Assembly (NCBI RefSeq): GCF_004354045.1
Contig: NZ_SMRT01000022.1
Coordinates: 31,764 to 95,763, forward strand
Reading direction: 5' to 3'
DNA length: 64,000 nucleotides
DNA from: Paenibacillus piri
Lineage (GTDB): Bacteria; Bacillota; Bacilli; Paenibacillales; NBRC-103111
Shown: positions 58,031 to 64,000 of the stretch, in pieces
Layout of the letters: every line of letters starts with the position of its first letter
Numbering within the stretch: the first letter of the stretch is position 1
Notes under the pieces: generated by a model
Told to the model about the DNA's origin: nothing
What the model saw: the letters and a program-made list of their open reading frames with translations, nothing else
The model's database searches: none
Position numbers and translations under genes: made by a program

Positions 58031-58420
58031 TTGAAAATAGATATCAAACAAGCATCAATCGTACTGTTGAGTGCTCTCGTGATCCTATCGTTCACGGCTT
58101 GCCAGAAACAAAATGTCCAAGTCAAATCTTACGCAAACGACGGACTGCTCGGTATATCGGACGTCAATCCGAATATGCCGACAAGCCCAACCTATCACAA
58201 TTATAATGCGGATACGCAGCTTATGAAATCCACGATCAATCAAATTCCCCATGTCAGGGGTTCTTCGATTACGGTGAACGGGGCTGTCGCTAATGTCAGA
58301 ATCGATGTGCCGGCCCGTTTATCGGATCAAGAGCTGGCTGCGGTTGAAAGAGAAGCATTCGACAAGTTAACGCAGGCGATGCCGCGGTATACGGTTAAAG
58401 TTTCCGTTGCTCGCAAATAA
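58031..58420 (+). CDS. YhcN/YlaJ-like sporulation lipoprotein
   Basis: A 129-residue protein with a signal peptide ending in a lipobox-like FTAC (Cys about residue 24), followed by a mature part with strand-rich repeats. LMKSTINQIPHVRGSSITVN and VRIDVPARLSDQELAAVERE resemble the YhcN/YlaJ domain of spore-associated lipoproteins. The start TTG at 58031 has AGGAGG eight bases upstream; earlier GTG and TTG in frame overlap it. The function is unknown; homologues are spore-cortex associated. Confidence 0.75.
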   Translation: MKIDIKQASIVLLSALVILSFTACQKQNVQVKSYANDGLLGISDVNPNMPTSPTYHNYNADTQLMKSTINQIPHVRGSSITVNGAVANVRIDVPARLSDQELAAVEREAFDKLTQAMPRYTVKVSVARK

Positions 58421-58429
58421 TGCCGGCGG

Positions 58430-58458
58430 TTGCTATTTCATTGTGAATCGACTATACT
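58430..58458 (+). promoter_or_regulatory. Sigma-A promoter of the SRP RNA gene
   Basis: TTGCTA (58430-58435), 17-base spacer, TATACT (58453-58458), six bases before the RNA start. Confidence 0.7.
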
Positions 58459-58463
58459 TATGT

Positions 58464-58731
58464 TTGCCGTGCTAGACGGGGAGGTAGCGGTGCCCTGTAA
58501 CCTGCAATCCGCTATAGCGGGGTTGATCGCCTAACTGCGGTATTGCGATGTGAGGCTTGGGTTTTAGAATCGGTGTTGAGAGTCGGGTCCTTCGCAATGG
58601 ATGCTTGTGAACCCGGTCAGGTTCGGAAGAAAGCAGCCGTAAACAGGATGTTTCATGTGCCGAAGGGTGGCCTAACTTGAGTCGAGTCTAGAAATTCCGC
58701 TTGGATCGTAATATCAAATTAGGTGCACGGT
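58464..58731 (+). ncRNA. ffs: Signal recognition particle RNA, large Bacillus type
   Basis: About 268 bases with GTGCTAGACGGGGAGGTAGCGGTGCCCTG-like 5' Alu domain (GGGGAGGTAGCGGTGCCCTG) and the SRP54-binding domain IV tetraloop segment GTCAGGTTCGGAAGAAAGCA. The 3' end AGGTGCACGG pairs with the 5' CCGTGC. This is the ~270-base type of Bacillus (scr), not the short 4.5S form. It guides membrane protein targeting with Ffh. In Bacillus it directly precedes dnaX; here an orphan kinase gene lies between. Confidence 0.93.
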
Positions 58732-58758
58732 TTACATACATGCATATACACGTGGCAA

Positions 58759-58806
58759 AACATCGTCTCAGGCTGCAGAAGCGGCTTAACGGCGGTGTTT
58801 TTTTGT
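58759..58806 (+). terminator. Terminator of the SRP RNA
   Basis: AACATCGTC and GGCGGTGTT pair (with G-U pairs) and are followed by TTTTTT. Confidence 0.8.
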
Positions 58807-58887
58807 TTTACAGAAGGAAAATGAAATATTTAGGAGAATTGTATACTAAAGTTAACTGGGGTTGGTAGTCAAGGGGGAGGTGGTCCG

Positions 58888-59949
58888 GTGCAGCAAGGAT
58901 TGAATTTGCTACAACGATTCGCTGGTACATTTTTACGGGATGTTAATCTTGGCGTCATTTTGATGAATACCCAATTTGAACTCATTGATATCAGTGATAT
59001 GGCCTGCCGCGTGCTTGGGCTGGTGAAAGAGGAGATAATCAACTGCCCGGTGGAACAAATATTTGCCAATATGCCGGCGGAACATCAATTGGTGCATCGC
59101 AACATTTTAGACGGGATGGTCGTCCGCAATCATGCGCTTTCCTGGACGAATAACCAGGAGCGCTATGAGCTGCTCGTGGATTCCAACGTGCTGCGCGATG
59201 AAGAGCATCGCGTCGTTGGCGCTTACATCATATTTAAAGATGTGACGAACCTCCGTTCGCTGGAGGAACAGGTACAGCGCAGCGACCGTCTGGCGATGAT
59301 CGGCCAGATCGCGGCGGGAACCGCCCATGAAATCCGCAATCCGCTCACATCGATCAAAGGCTTCTTGCAAATGATGCGCAAAACGATGCAGGATCTTGGG
59401 ATGGAACGGGAGAGCGGATACACCGAGGTGATGCTGACGGAGATCAACCGGATCAATGAGCTGGTCAACGAGTTTCTATTGCTCAGCAAACCGAAAAACG
59501 TCACCTATGACGCGGTCGATATTTCGCGGGTAATGCGGGAAATATTGCCTATCATTAATAATGAAGCGATTATGCACGGGGTTAGCGTACAATACGAATC
59601 GGCCGATAAGCTGCCGCAGGTGATAGCGGATCGGGAGCTGTTGAAGCAAGTGTTTCTGAATATTTGCAAAAACGGGATTGAAGCGATGGGAGACGGGGGC
59701 AGGTTAACTCTGACGGAAAGGGTGGACGATGACGAGCGAAAAGTAAATTTCGATATTCATGATACAGGTCCGGGAATACCGCTTTTTGTTATCGATAAAA
59801 TCTTCGATCCTTTCTTCACTACGAAGAGCGAAGGGACAGGGCTAGGTCTGTCGGTTTGCCAGCGAATCATTCATGATATCGGCGGTCATATCCGTGTCTC
59901 TTCGAAAGGTTTCGGGACGACGTTTACCGTCAGCATCCCTTTTCCATGA
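58888..59949 (+). CDS. Orphan PAS-domain histidine kinase (sporulation-kinase-like)
   Basis: A 353-residue soluble kinase: an N-terminal PAS domain (about 15-120), a HisKA with the phospho-His147 in GTAHEIRNPLTSIKGF, and an ATPase with NICKNGIEAMGDGG, DTGPGIP and GTGLGLSVCQ. No membrane segment and no partner response regulator lie next to it. The H-box form HEIRNPLTS is that of the KinA/KinE family feeding Spo0F, so a role in the sporulation phosphorelay is plausible. GTG start with GGAGG seven bases before. It is inserted between the SRP RNA and dnaX. Confidence 0.85.
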   Translation: MQQGLNLLQRFAGTFLRDVNLGVILMNTQFELIDISDMACRVLGLVKEEIINCPVEQIFANMPAEHQLVHRNILDGMVVRNHALSWTNNQERYELLVDSNVLRDEEHRVVGAYIIFKDVTNLRSLEEQVQRSDRLAMIGQIAAGTAHEIRNPLTSIKGFLQMMRKTMQDLGMERESGYTEVMLTEINRINELVNEFLLLSKPKNVTYDAVDISRVMREILPIINNEAIMHGVSVQYESADKLPQVIADRELLKQVFLNICKNGIEAMGDGGRLTLTERVDDDERKVNFDIHDTGPGIPLFVIDKIFDPFFTTKSEGTGLGLSVCQRIIHDIGGHIRVSSKGFGTTFTVSIPFP

Positions 59950-60014
59950 CCACTACAAACGCCTCCCGATGTGTAGTATACTATATAGGATAAACATTTG
60001 TTGGAGAGGACGTT

Positions 60015-61769
60015 ATGGCACATATCGCATTATACCGAACGTGGAGACCGCAGGCCTTCCAAGAAATTGTGGGTCAAAAGCACATCGTTCAAACGTTGCA
60101 AAACTCGCTGCGCGAAGGTCGGTTTACGCACGCTTATTTATTTAACGGGCCCCGGGGAACGGGGAAGACAAGCGCTGCCAAAATATTAGCCAAGGCCGTC
60201 AATTGTCTGAACGGTCCGGCGGAAGAGCCATGCAATGAATGCGCGAATTGTATCCGGATCACGGAAGGCGCGGTTATGGACGTTGTAGAGATCGACGCTG
60301 CCTCCAACAGGGGCGTAGAGGAAATCCGCGACATCCGCGATAAGGTGAAATATGCGCCGACTGAAGTCCGGCAAAAAGTATACATTATTGATGAAGTTCA
60401 TATGCTGACGACGGAAGCTTTCAATGCGTTGTTGAAAACATTGGAAGAGCCGCCTGCGCATGTGATGTTCATTCTGGCAACGACGGAGCCGCACAAGCTG
60501 CCGGCTACGATTATTTCGCGCTGCCAACGGTTTGACTTCCGTCGCGTTTCGCTTGAAGAGCAGGTAGAGCGGCTGCATCTGGTATGTCATGAAGAGCAGA
60601 TCGAGGCTGACGATGACGCAATCCGTTTTATCGCCAGACTGTCCGACGGCGGAATGCGCGATGCGCTGAGCCTGCTGGATCAGATCATGGCGTTCTCCGG
60701 CAAGCATGTCACCTATGAGGACGTTATTTCCATTACGGGAGGAATGGCCTCGGATCAGTTCGAACAGCTGATTCAGGCTGTGAAGCGGCGTGATGTTGCG
60801 GCTGTGCTGCAGCTGATCGACGCATTGATGCAGGAAGGCAAGAGCGCCGACAAGTGCATGGAAAACCTGCTGTATTACTTCCGTGATTTATTGATTGTCA
60901 AAATGGTTCCCGGCTCGCAAGCCGCAACGGACCGAATCATCGATGTCAAGCAATTTGCCGCCGTCGCCGAATCGTTCACGACCCAGGAGCTCATCTCCAT
61001 GATGGACACGTTGAACTACTACCAGACGGAGATGAAATATTCCGTACAGCCGCAGACGCTGCTGGAAGTGGCGCTGATGAAGCTGTGCAGCCCGACTTCC
61101 GGCGAAGCCCCGGCCGGTCCGGCCGATGCTTCCGGCGGGGCCGCGGGCCGCGGGCCCGATGGGCTTGTGGCCCAATTGACGGGCCGCATTCAGCGGTTGG
61201 AGGAGCAGCTTGCGCAGCTGCAAAAGCAAGGAGCGGCGCCAGCGGCCGTCGGCGGTGCGGGCAGCGGGCCGTCGGGTCCGACTTCGCGCAGCGCCGCCAT
61301 TCCCGCGGCGATGAAGAAAAGCGTAGAGAAGCTCGACGGCTTCCTGCAGGGGAAAGATTCCCCCGACAGCAAGGCTGTCGCCCAGCGGTGGAGCCAAGTG
61401 CTGGGCCGCGTCAAGGAGCAGCGCATTACGATTCACGCTTGGCTCGTTGACGGGGAGCCTGTCTCGGTTTGCGACGACGCAGTGCTGGTTGCCTTTAAAA
61501 GTTCCATGCACCGCGAGACGACGGAGAAGCCCGCCAATAAGCAGTTGATCGAGCAGGTCATGACGGATGTGCTTGGCAAGCCGTCCCGCCTCGTAACGAT
61601 CATGCTGAAGGATTGGAAAGCGGCCGCCGATCAGGCCCAACCGGCTGAAAGCGGCAAGGAGGAGCTGAAGCTGGTTCCCGAGGATGAGTCTCCGGCTGTT
61701 AAAGAGGAATGGATTAGTGAAGCGATCCAATTGTTTGGTGAAGATTTGGTGAAAATAAAAGAAGACTGA
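60015..61769 (+). CDS. dnaX: DNA polymerase III gamma/tau subunit
   Basis: A 584-residue clamp-loader subunit. Walker A GPRGTGKT lies at 45-52, the zinc ligands are C64, C73, C76 and C79, and DEVHM lies near 127 with SRC in ISRCQRFDF. A Gly/Ala/Pro-rich linker (about 360-430) leads to the C-terminal domain that binds polymerase. It loads the sliding clamp. It heads the dnaX-yaaK-recR operon typical of Firmicutes. Confidence 0.96.
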   Translation: MAHIALYRTWRPQAFQEIVGQKHIVQTLQNSLREGRFTHAYLFNGPRGTGKTSAAKILAKAVNCLNGPAEEPCNECANCIRITEGAVMDVVEIDAASNRGVEEIRDIRDKVKYAPTEVRQKVYIIDEVHMLTTEAFNALLKTLEEPPAHVMFILATTEPHKLPATIISRCQRFDFRRVSLEEQVERLHLVCHEEQIEADDDAIRFIARLSDGGMRDALSLLDQIMAFSGKHVTYEDVISITGGMASDQFEQLIQAVKRRDVAAVLQLIDALMQEGKSADKCMENLLYYFRDLLIVKMVPGSQAATDRIIDVKQFAAVAESFTTQELISMMDTLNYYQTEMKYSVQPQTLLEVALMKLCSPTSGEAPAGPADASGGAAGRGPDGLVAQLTGRIQRLEEQLAQLQKQGAAPAAVGGAGSGPSGPTSRSAAIPAAMKKSVEKLDGFLQGKDSPDSKAVAQRWSQVLGRVKEQRITIHAWLVDGEPVSVCDDAVLVAFKSSMHRETTEKPANKQLIEQVMTDVLGKPSRLVTIMLKDWKAAADQAQPAESGKEELKLVPEDESPAVKEEWISEAIQLFGEDLVKIKED

Positions 61770-61787
61770 CACAAGGAGTGGATTCGA

Positions 61788-62099
61788 ATGAACAATATGA
61801 ATCAAATGATGAAGCAAGTGAAAAAAATGCAGGAGCAAATGCTCAAAACGCAAGAGGAGCTCGCCCAAAAAACTGTCGAAGGCACAGCCGGCGGCGGTGT
61901 CGTAACGGTGAGCGTCAGCGGACAGAAGAAAGTGACCTCCATCGTCATTAAACCGGAGGCCGTAGATCCGGATGACGTGGAAATGCTGCAGGATCTCGTC
62001 CTGACGGCTGTTAATGATGCGATGACCAAAGCCGAGGAGATGGCCAACAAAGAAATGTCGCGCTTAACCGGCGGCATGAACATTCCCGGTTTATTCTAA
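61788..62099 (+). CDS. yaaK: YbaB/EbfC nucleoid-associated protein
   Basis: A 103-residue protein: MNQMMKQVKKMQEQMLKTQE coiled coil, then GGGVVTVSVSGQKKVTSIVI and the C-terminal helix AMTKAEEMANKEMSRLTGGM. It forms dimers that bind DNA. It is 18 bases downstream of dnaX, as in Bacillus yaaK. Confidence 0.93.
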   Translation: MNNMNQMMKQVKKMQEQMLKTQEELAQKTVEGTAGGGVVTVSVSGQKKVTSIVIKPEAVDPDDVEMLQDLVLTAVNDAMTKAEEMANKEMSRLTGGMNIPGLF

Positions 62100-62242
62100 A
62101 ACTTTTACACATAGGCGTGCCGGACTGCTTCGTATGCCCGCGCAGATGTTCAGCGTGCCGAGCCTATTATCGGCTCGCCGTTCGATATCGGCGTACGTGC
62201 TCTGTAATCGAAGCCAAAGCCGCACCATAAGGAGCTATCCCT

Positions 62243-62839
62243 TTGTTTTATCCCGAACCGTTAGCCAAACTGATAGATGCCTTCTCCCGTTTGCCGGGCA
62301 TCGGCCCCAAGACGGCGGCGCGGCTTGCTTTTCACGTGCTGCGTATGAAGGAAGACGACTGTATTGATTTTGCCAAAGCCTTGGTCAATGTGAAAAGAAA
62401 CCTGCACTACTGCTCGGTGTGCTGTAATATTACGGATACGGATCCATGCCGCATTTGTCAGGACAAAGGAAGAGATCGTTCGATTATTTGCGTTGTTCAG
62501 GAACCGAAGGATCTCGTAGCTATGGAGCGGACGAAAGAATTTAACGGCTATTACCATGTGCTGCATGGCGCTATTTCTCCAATGGAAGGGATCGGTCCCG
62601 ACGAAATCCGGATTGCCGATTTGCTGAAGCGATTGAGCGATGAGCATGTGCAGGAGCTGATTCTCGCCACGAACCCGAACATAGAAGGGGAAGCGACCGC
62701 GATGTATTTATCCCGGCTTGTCCGGCCTTTCGGTTTGAAAGTGACCCGGATTGCTCACGGGCTTCCGGTTGGCGGCGATTTGGAATATGCGGATGAGGTT
62801 ACGTTGACCAAAGCGCTCGAAGGGCGCAGAGAGCTGTAG
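62243..62839 (+). CDS. recR: Recombination mediator RecR
   Basis: A 198-residue protein with the zinc finger in CSVCCNITDTDPCRICQD, a Toprim domain (CVVQEPKDLVAMERT) and the C-terminal VTRIAHGLPVGGDLEYADEVTL. It works with RecF/RecO to load RecA. The start is TTG 62243 with AAGGAG eight bases upstream, which fixes the frame. Its terminator follows. Confidence 0.95.
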   Translation: MFYPEPLAKLIDAFSRLPGIGPKTAARLAFHVLRMKEDDCIDFAKALVNVKRNLHYCSVCCNITDTDPCRICQDKGRDRSIICVVQEPKDLVAMERTKEFNGYYHVLHGAISPMEGIGPDEIRIADLLKRLSDEHVQELILATNPNIEGEATAMYLSRLVRPFGLKVTRIAHGLPVGGDLEYADEVTLTKALEGRREL

Positions 62840-62851
62840 CTTGACCGATAT

Positions 62852-62895
62852 CAAAAAGTCACACATATCTCTGGGTATGTGCGGCTTTTTTTTAA
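62852..62895 (+). terminator. Terminator of the dnaX-recR operon
   Basis: AGTCACACATA and TATGTGCGGCT form a stem followed by TTTTTTTT. Confidence 0.8.
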
Positions 62896-63016
62896 TTTAT
62901 GGTTCTATCCCGGCGGCTTCTGAATAGGAATGGATTGAGGACATTGAACTTGCATCTTGCGTTCATTCCTTGTACATGCTGTTTTTTGATCAGAAGGCTA
63001 AACTCGGGAGGGATCG

Positions 63017-63295
63017 GTGTTGAGATTGTGGTATCGGTTGACACGCGAACAGCGCAGACGGCAGGAAATGGAGCAAAATGACAAATGGCAGCTGATGCAA
63101 GAAATCGAGCGGGCCCACATGGAATGGGTAACCGCGCAAAAAAGACTGGACTTCGTGCTTGAAAAGGAACAAATCGATTATGCGGTATTTGCATTGGAGG
63201 CTGCTGAAAAACGTTTTGAAATGCTGCTGAAGCAGGCTAAAAATTTAAACGTATCTGCCGCCGATTTCCATAGAGGGAGGGCCATGGAGGGCTAA
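63017..63295 (+). CDS. yaaL: DUF2508 family protein (YaaL-like)
   Basis: A 92-residue helical protein: RREQMEQNDK-like RRRQEMEQNDKWQLMQEIER, then DFVLEKEQIDYAVFALEAAE. It matches DUF2508, as YaaL next to bofA in Bacillus. Function unknown. GTG start at 63017 with GGGAGGG. Its stop overlaps the bofA start by one base (TAATG). Confidence 0.85.
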   Translation: MLRLWYRLTREQRRRQEMEQNDKWQLMQEIERAHMEWVTAQKRLDFVLEKEQIDYAVFALEAAEKRFEMLLKQAKNLNVSAADFHRGRAMEG

Positions 63296-63564
63296 TGGTT
63301 AAAACTTATTTGCTGTGGGCGATTTTTGCGATTTCCGGTATTATTCTGTTGTTCACGCTTTTTCGGCACAAATATGCATTTAACTGGATTGGCTATGTTT
63401 GCCTCCATGTTGCAATTGCCGCATTTTTATTGTATATTGTTAATCTGCTCGGGCCGTATACCCGAGTCGAAGTTCCGCTGAATGCGACGACCGTCGGTAC
63501 GGTGAGCATCCTCGGTGTTCCCGGGTTAATGCTGCTTCTCGCACTTAAGCTGTGGATCGTATGA
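63295..63564 (+). CDS. bofA: Pro-sigma-K processing inhibitor BofA
   Basis: An 89-residue membrane protein with two hydrophobic helices (about 5-22 and 30-55) and a strand-rich C-terminus (VGTVSILGVPGLMLLLALKL). In Bacillus BofA holds the SpoIVFB protease inactive until the forespore signals, delaying pro-sigma-K cleavage. Its presence marks a spore former. It is coupled to yaaL by TAATG overlap and is followed by the rRNA promoter. Confidence 0.9.
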   Translation: MVKTYLLWAIFAISGIILLFTLFRHKYAFNWIGYVCLHVAIAAFLLYIVNLLGPYTRVEVPLNATTVGTVSILGVPGLMLLLALKLWIV

Positions 63565-63593
63565 TGTAATGACGGCTTTGGAAAAATAAAGAC

Positions 63594-63623
63594 TTGCATT
63601 TACTTTCCGAGCTGTGGTATATT
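63594..63623 (+). promoter_or_regulatory. rRNA operon promoter
   Basis: TTGCAT (63594-63599), 18-base spacer, TATATT (63618-63623). The 16S leader (63624-63870) holds no gene; it carries TTTGAAAACTGAACAACGAG (63707-63726), the anti-termination-type sequence common before rRNA in this family, and an RNase III processing stem. Confidence 0.7.
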
Positions 63624-63870
63624 AAGAAAGTCGCCGCTAAAAACGACGGCGAAATGAATGGCAAAATGAATTGAACATAGTTTCCTTTTAGTTTGCCGGA
63701 CTTGCCCTTTGAAAACTGAACAACGAGTGAGTGTTAAAAATAGAGAATGCAAATTCTCGCTAGCATTACTTTTGAGCTTAAGACAAGCTTTTTTACATCC
63801 CCTCAGTAATGTGGGGCCCCCGAAAAGTAATCGGAATTCTCTACGGAGGTTCCGCTTCACTTTTTGGGGT

Positions 63871-64000
63871 ATCGTGGAGAGTTTGATCCTGGCTCAGGAC
63901 GAACGCTGGCGGCGTGCCTAATACATGCAAGTCGAGCGGACTGTTCCTTCGGGGACAGTTAGCGGCGGACGGGTGAGTAACACGTAGGCAACCTGCCTGT
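63871..64000 (+). rRNA. rrs: 16S ribosomal RNA, 5' part
   Basis: The universal 5' block GAGTTTGATCCTGGCTCAG begins at 63879, so the mature end is near 63871. It runs off the window after the V1 loop (CGGACTGTTCCTTCGGGGAC). Confidence 0.97.

Noticed and set aside
60888..61868. 326-codon minus-strand frame
   Set aside because: Antisense to dnaX linker and C-terminal domain.
1..64000. CRISPR arrays and tRNA genes
   Set aside because: I saw no regularly spaced repeats with spacers, and no cloverleaf with a TTCGAATC-like T-arm in the intergenic regions.

Overview
The window is chromosomal DNA from a spore-forming, low-GC-lineage Firmicute with moderately high GC, most likely Paenibacillus or a close relative in the Paenibacillaceae. 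The evidence is the Bacillus-type gene blocks (rpoE-pyrG-spo0F-fba-murA-rho-rpmE; large SRP RNA, dnaX-yaaK-recR-yaaL-bofA-rrn), spo0F and bofA (endospore genes), the c-di-AMP (ydaO) riboswitch, and the 5' sequence of the 16S gene at the right edge.

Layout. 1-6152: housekeeping genes: a SNF2 helicase/SWIM protein pair (ywqA-ywqB type), a small conserved protein with a pterin dehydratase, a GNAT acetyltransferase and a rhodanese-type sulfurtransferase. 6096-10720: a small decaying genomic island inserted at the 3' end of the sulfurtransferase gene. It is bounded by a 65-bp exact direct repeat and holds a broken tyrosine recombinase, an aldo/keto reductase, a frameshifted SDR and a MarR regulator. 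10720-16012: accessory ground with a type I toxin/antisense RNA module, a DinB protein, a kinase pseudogene, a nucleotidyltransferase, an SDR, a DJ-1 family pseudogene, a NemR-like TetR regulator and a DUF2306 membrane protein.

16168-30453 is the most striking region: a compact contractile phage-tail locus read leftward. It runs sigma-like activator, tail terminator, sheath, tube, chaperones, tape measure, baseplate, fibre, then XhlA, holin and glucosaminidase. No terminase, portal, capsid, replication or integrase gene is visible. A divergent XRE repressor/ImmA-type protease pair faces five copies of a TTACC-N4-GGTAA operator, and a LexA-like box lies just upstream of the structural operon. 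I read it as an R-type tailocin (headless tail bacteriocin).

30625-49151: chemotaxis receptor, an NlpC/P60 hydrolase behind a c-di-AMP riboswitch, an M1 peptidase with a membrane partner, ywhD, YdcF, a nucleotidyltransferase, a dienelactone hydrolase, a class A PBP, the spermidine operon speE-speB, a polysaccharide deacetylase, a Tat-exported phosphoesterase, an AraC regulator, a DUF1934 protein and a subtilase. 49446-58420: RNA polymerase delta, CTP synthase with a CTP-sensing leader, Spo0F with a sigma-H promoter, aldolase, MurA, Rho, an uncharacterised radical SAM protein, ribosomal protein L31 and a YhcN-like lipoprotein. 58464-64000: SRP RNA, an orphan histidine kinase, the dnaX-yaaK-recR block, yaaL-bofA and the start of an rRNA operon.

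Connections. SpeB and SpeE make putrescine and spermidine. Spo0F and the soluble orphan histidine kinase could feed the sporulation phosphorelay. The SOS-type and ImmA-type signals are both placed to trigger the tailocin, with its lysis cassette releasing the particles. All names come from reading motifs and gene order; no database search was possible.
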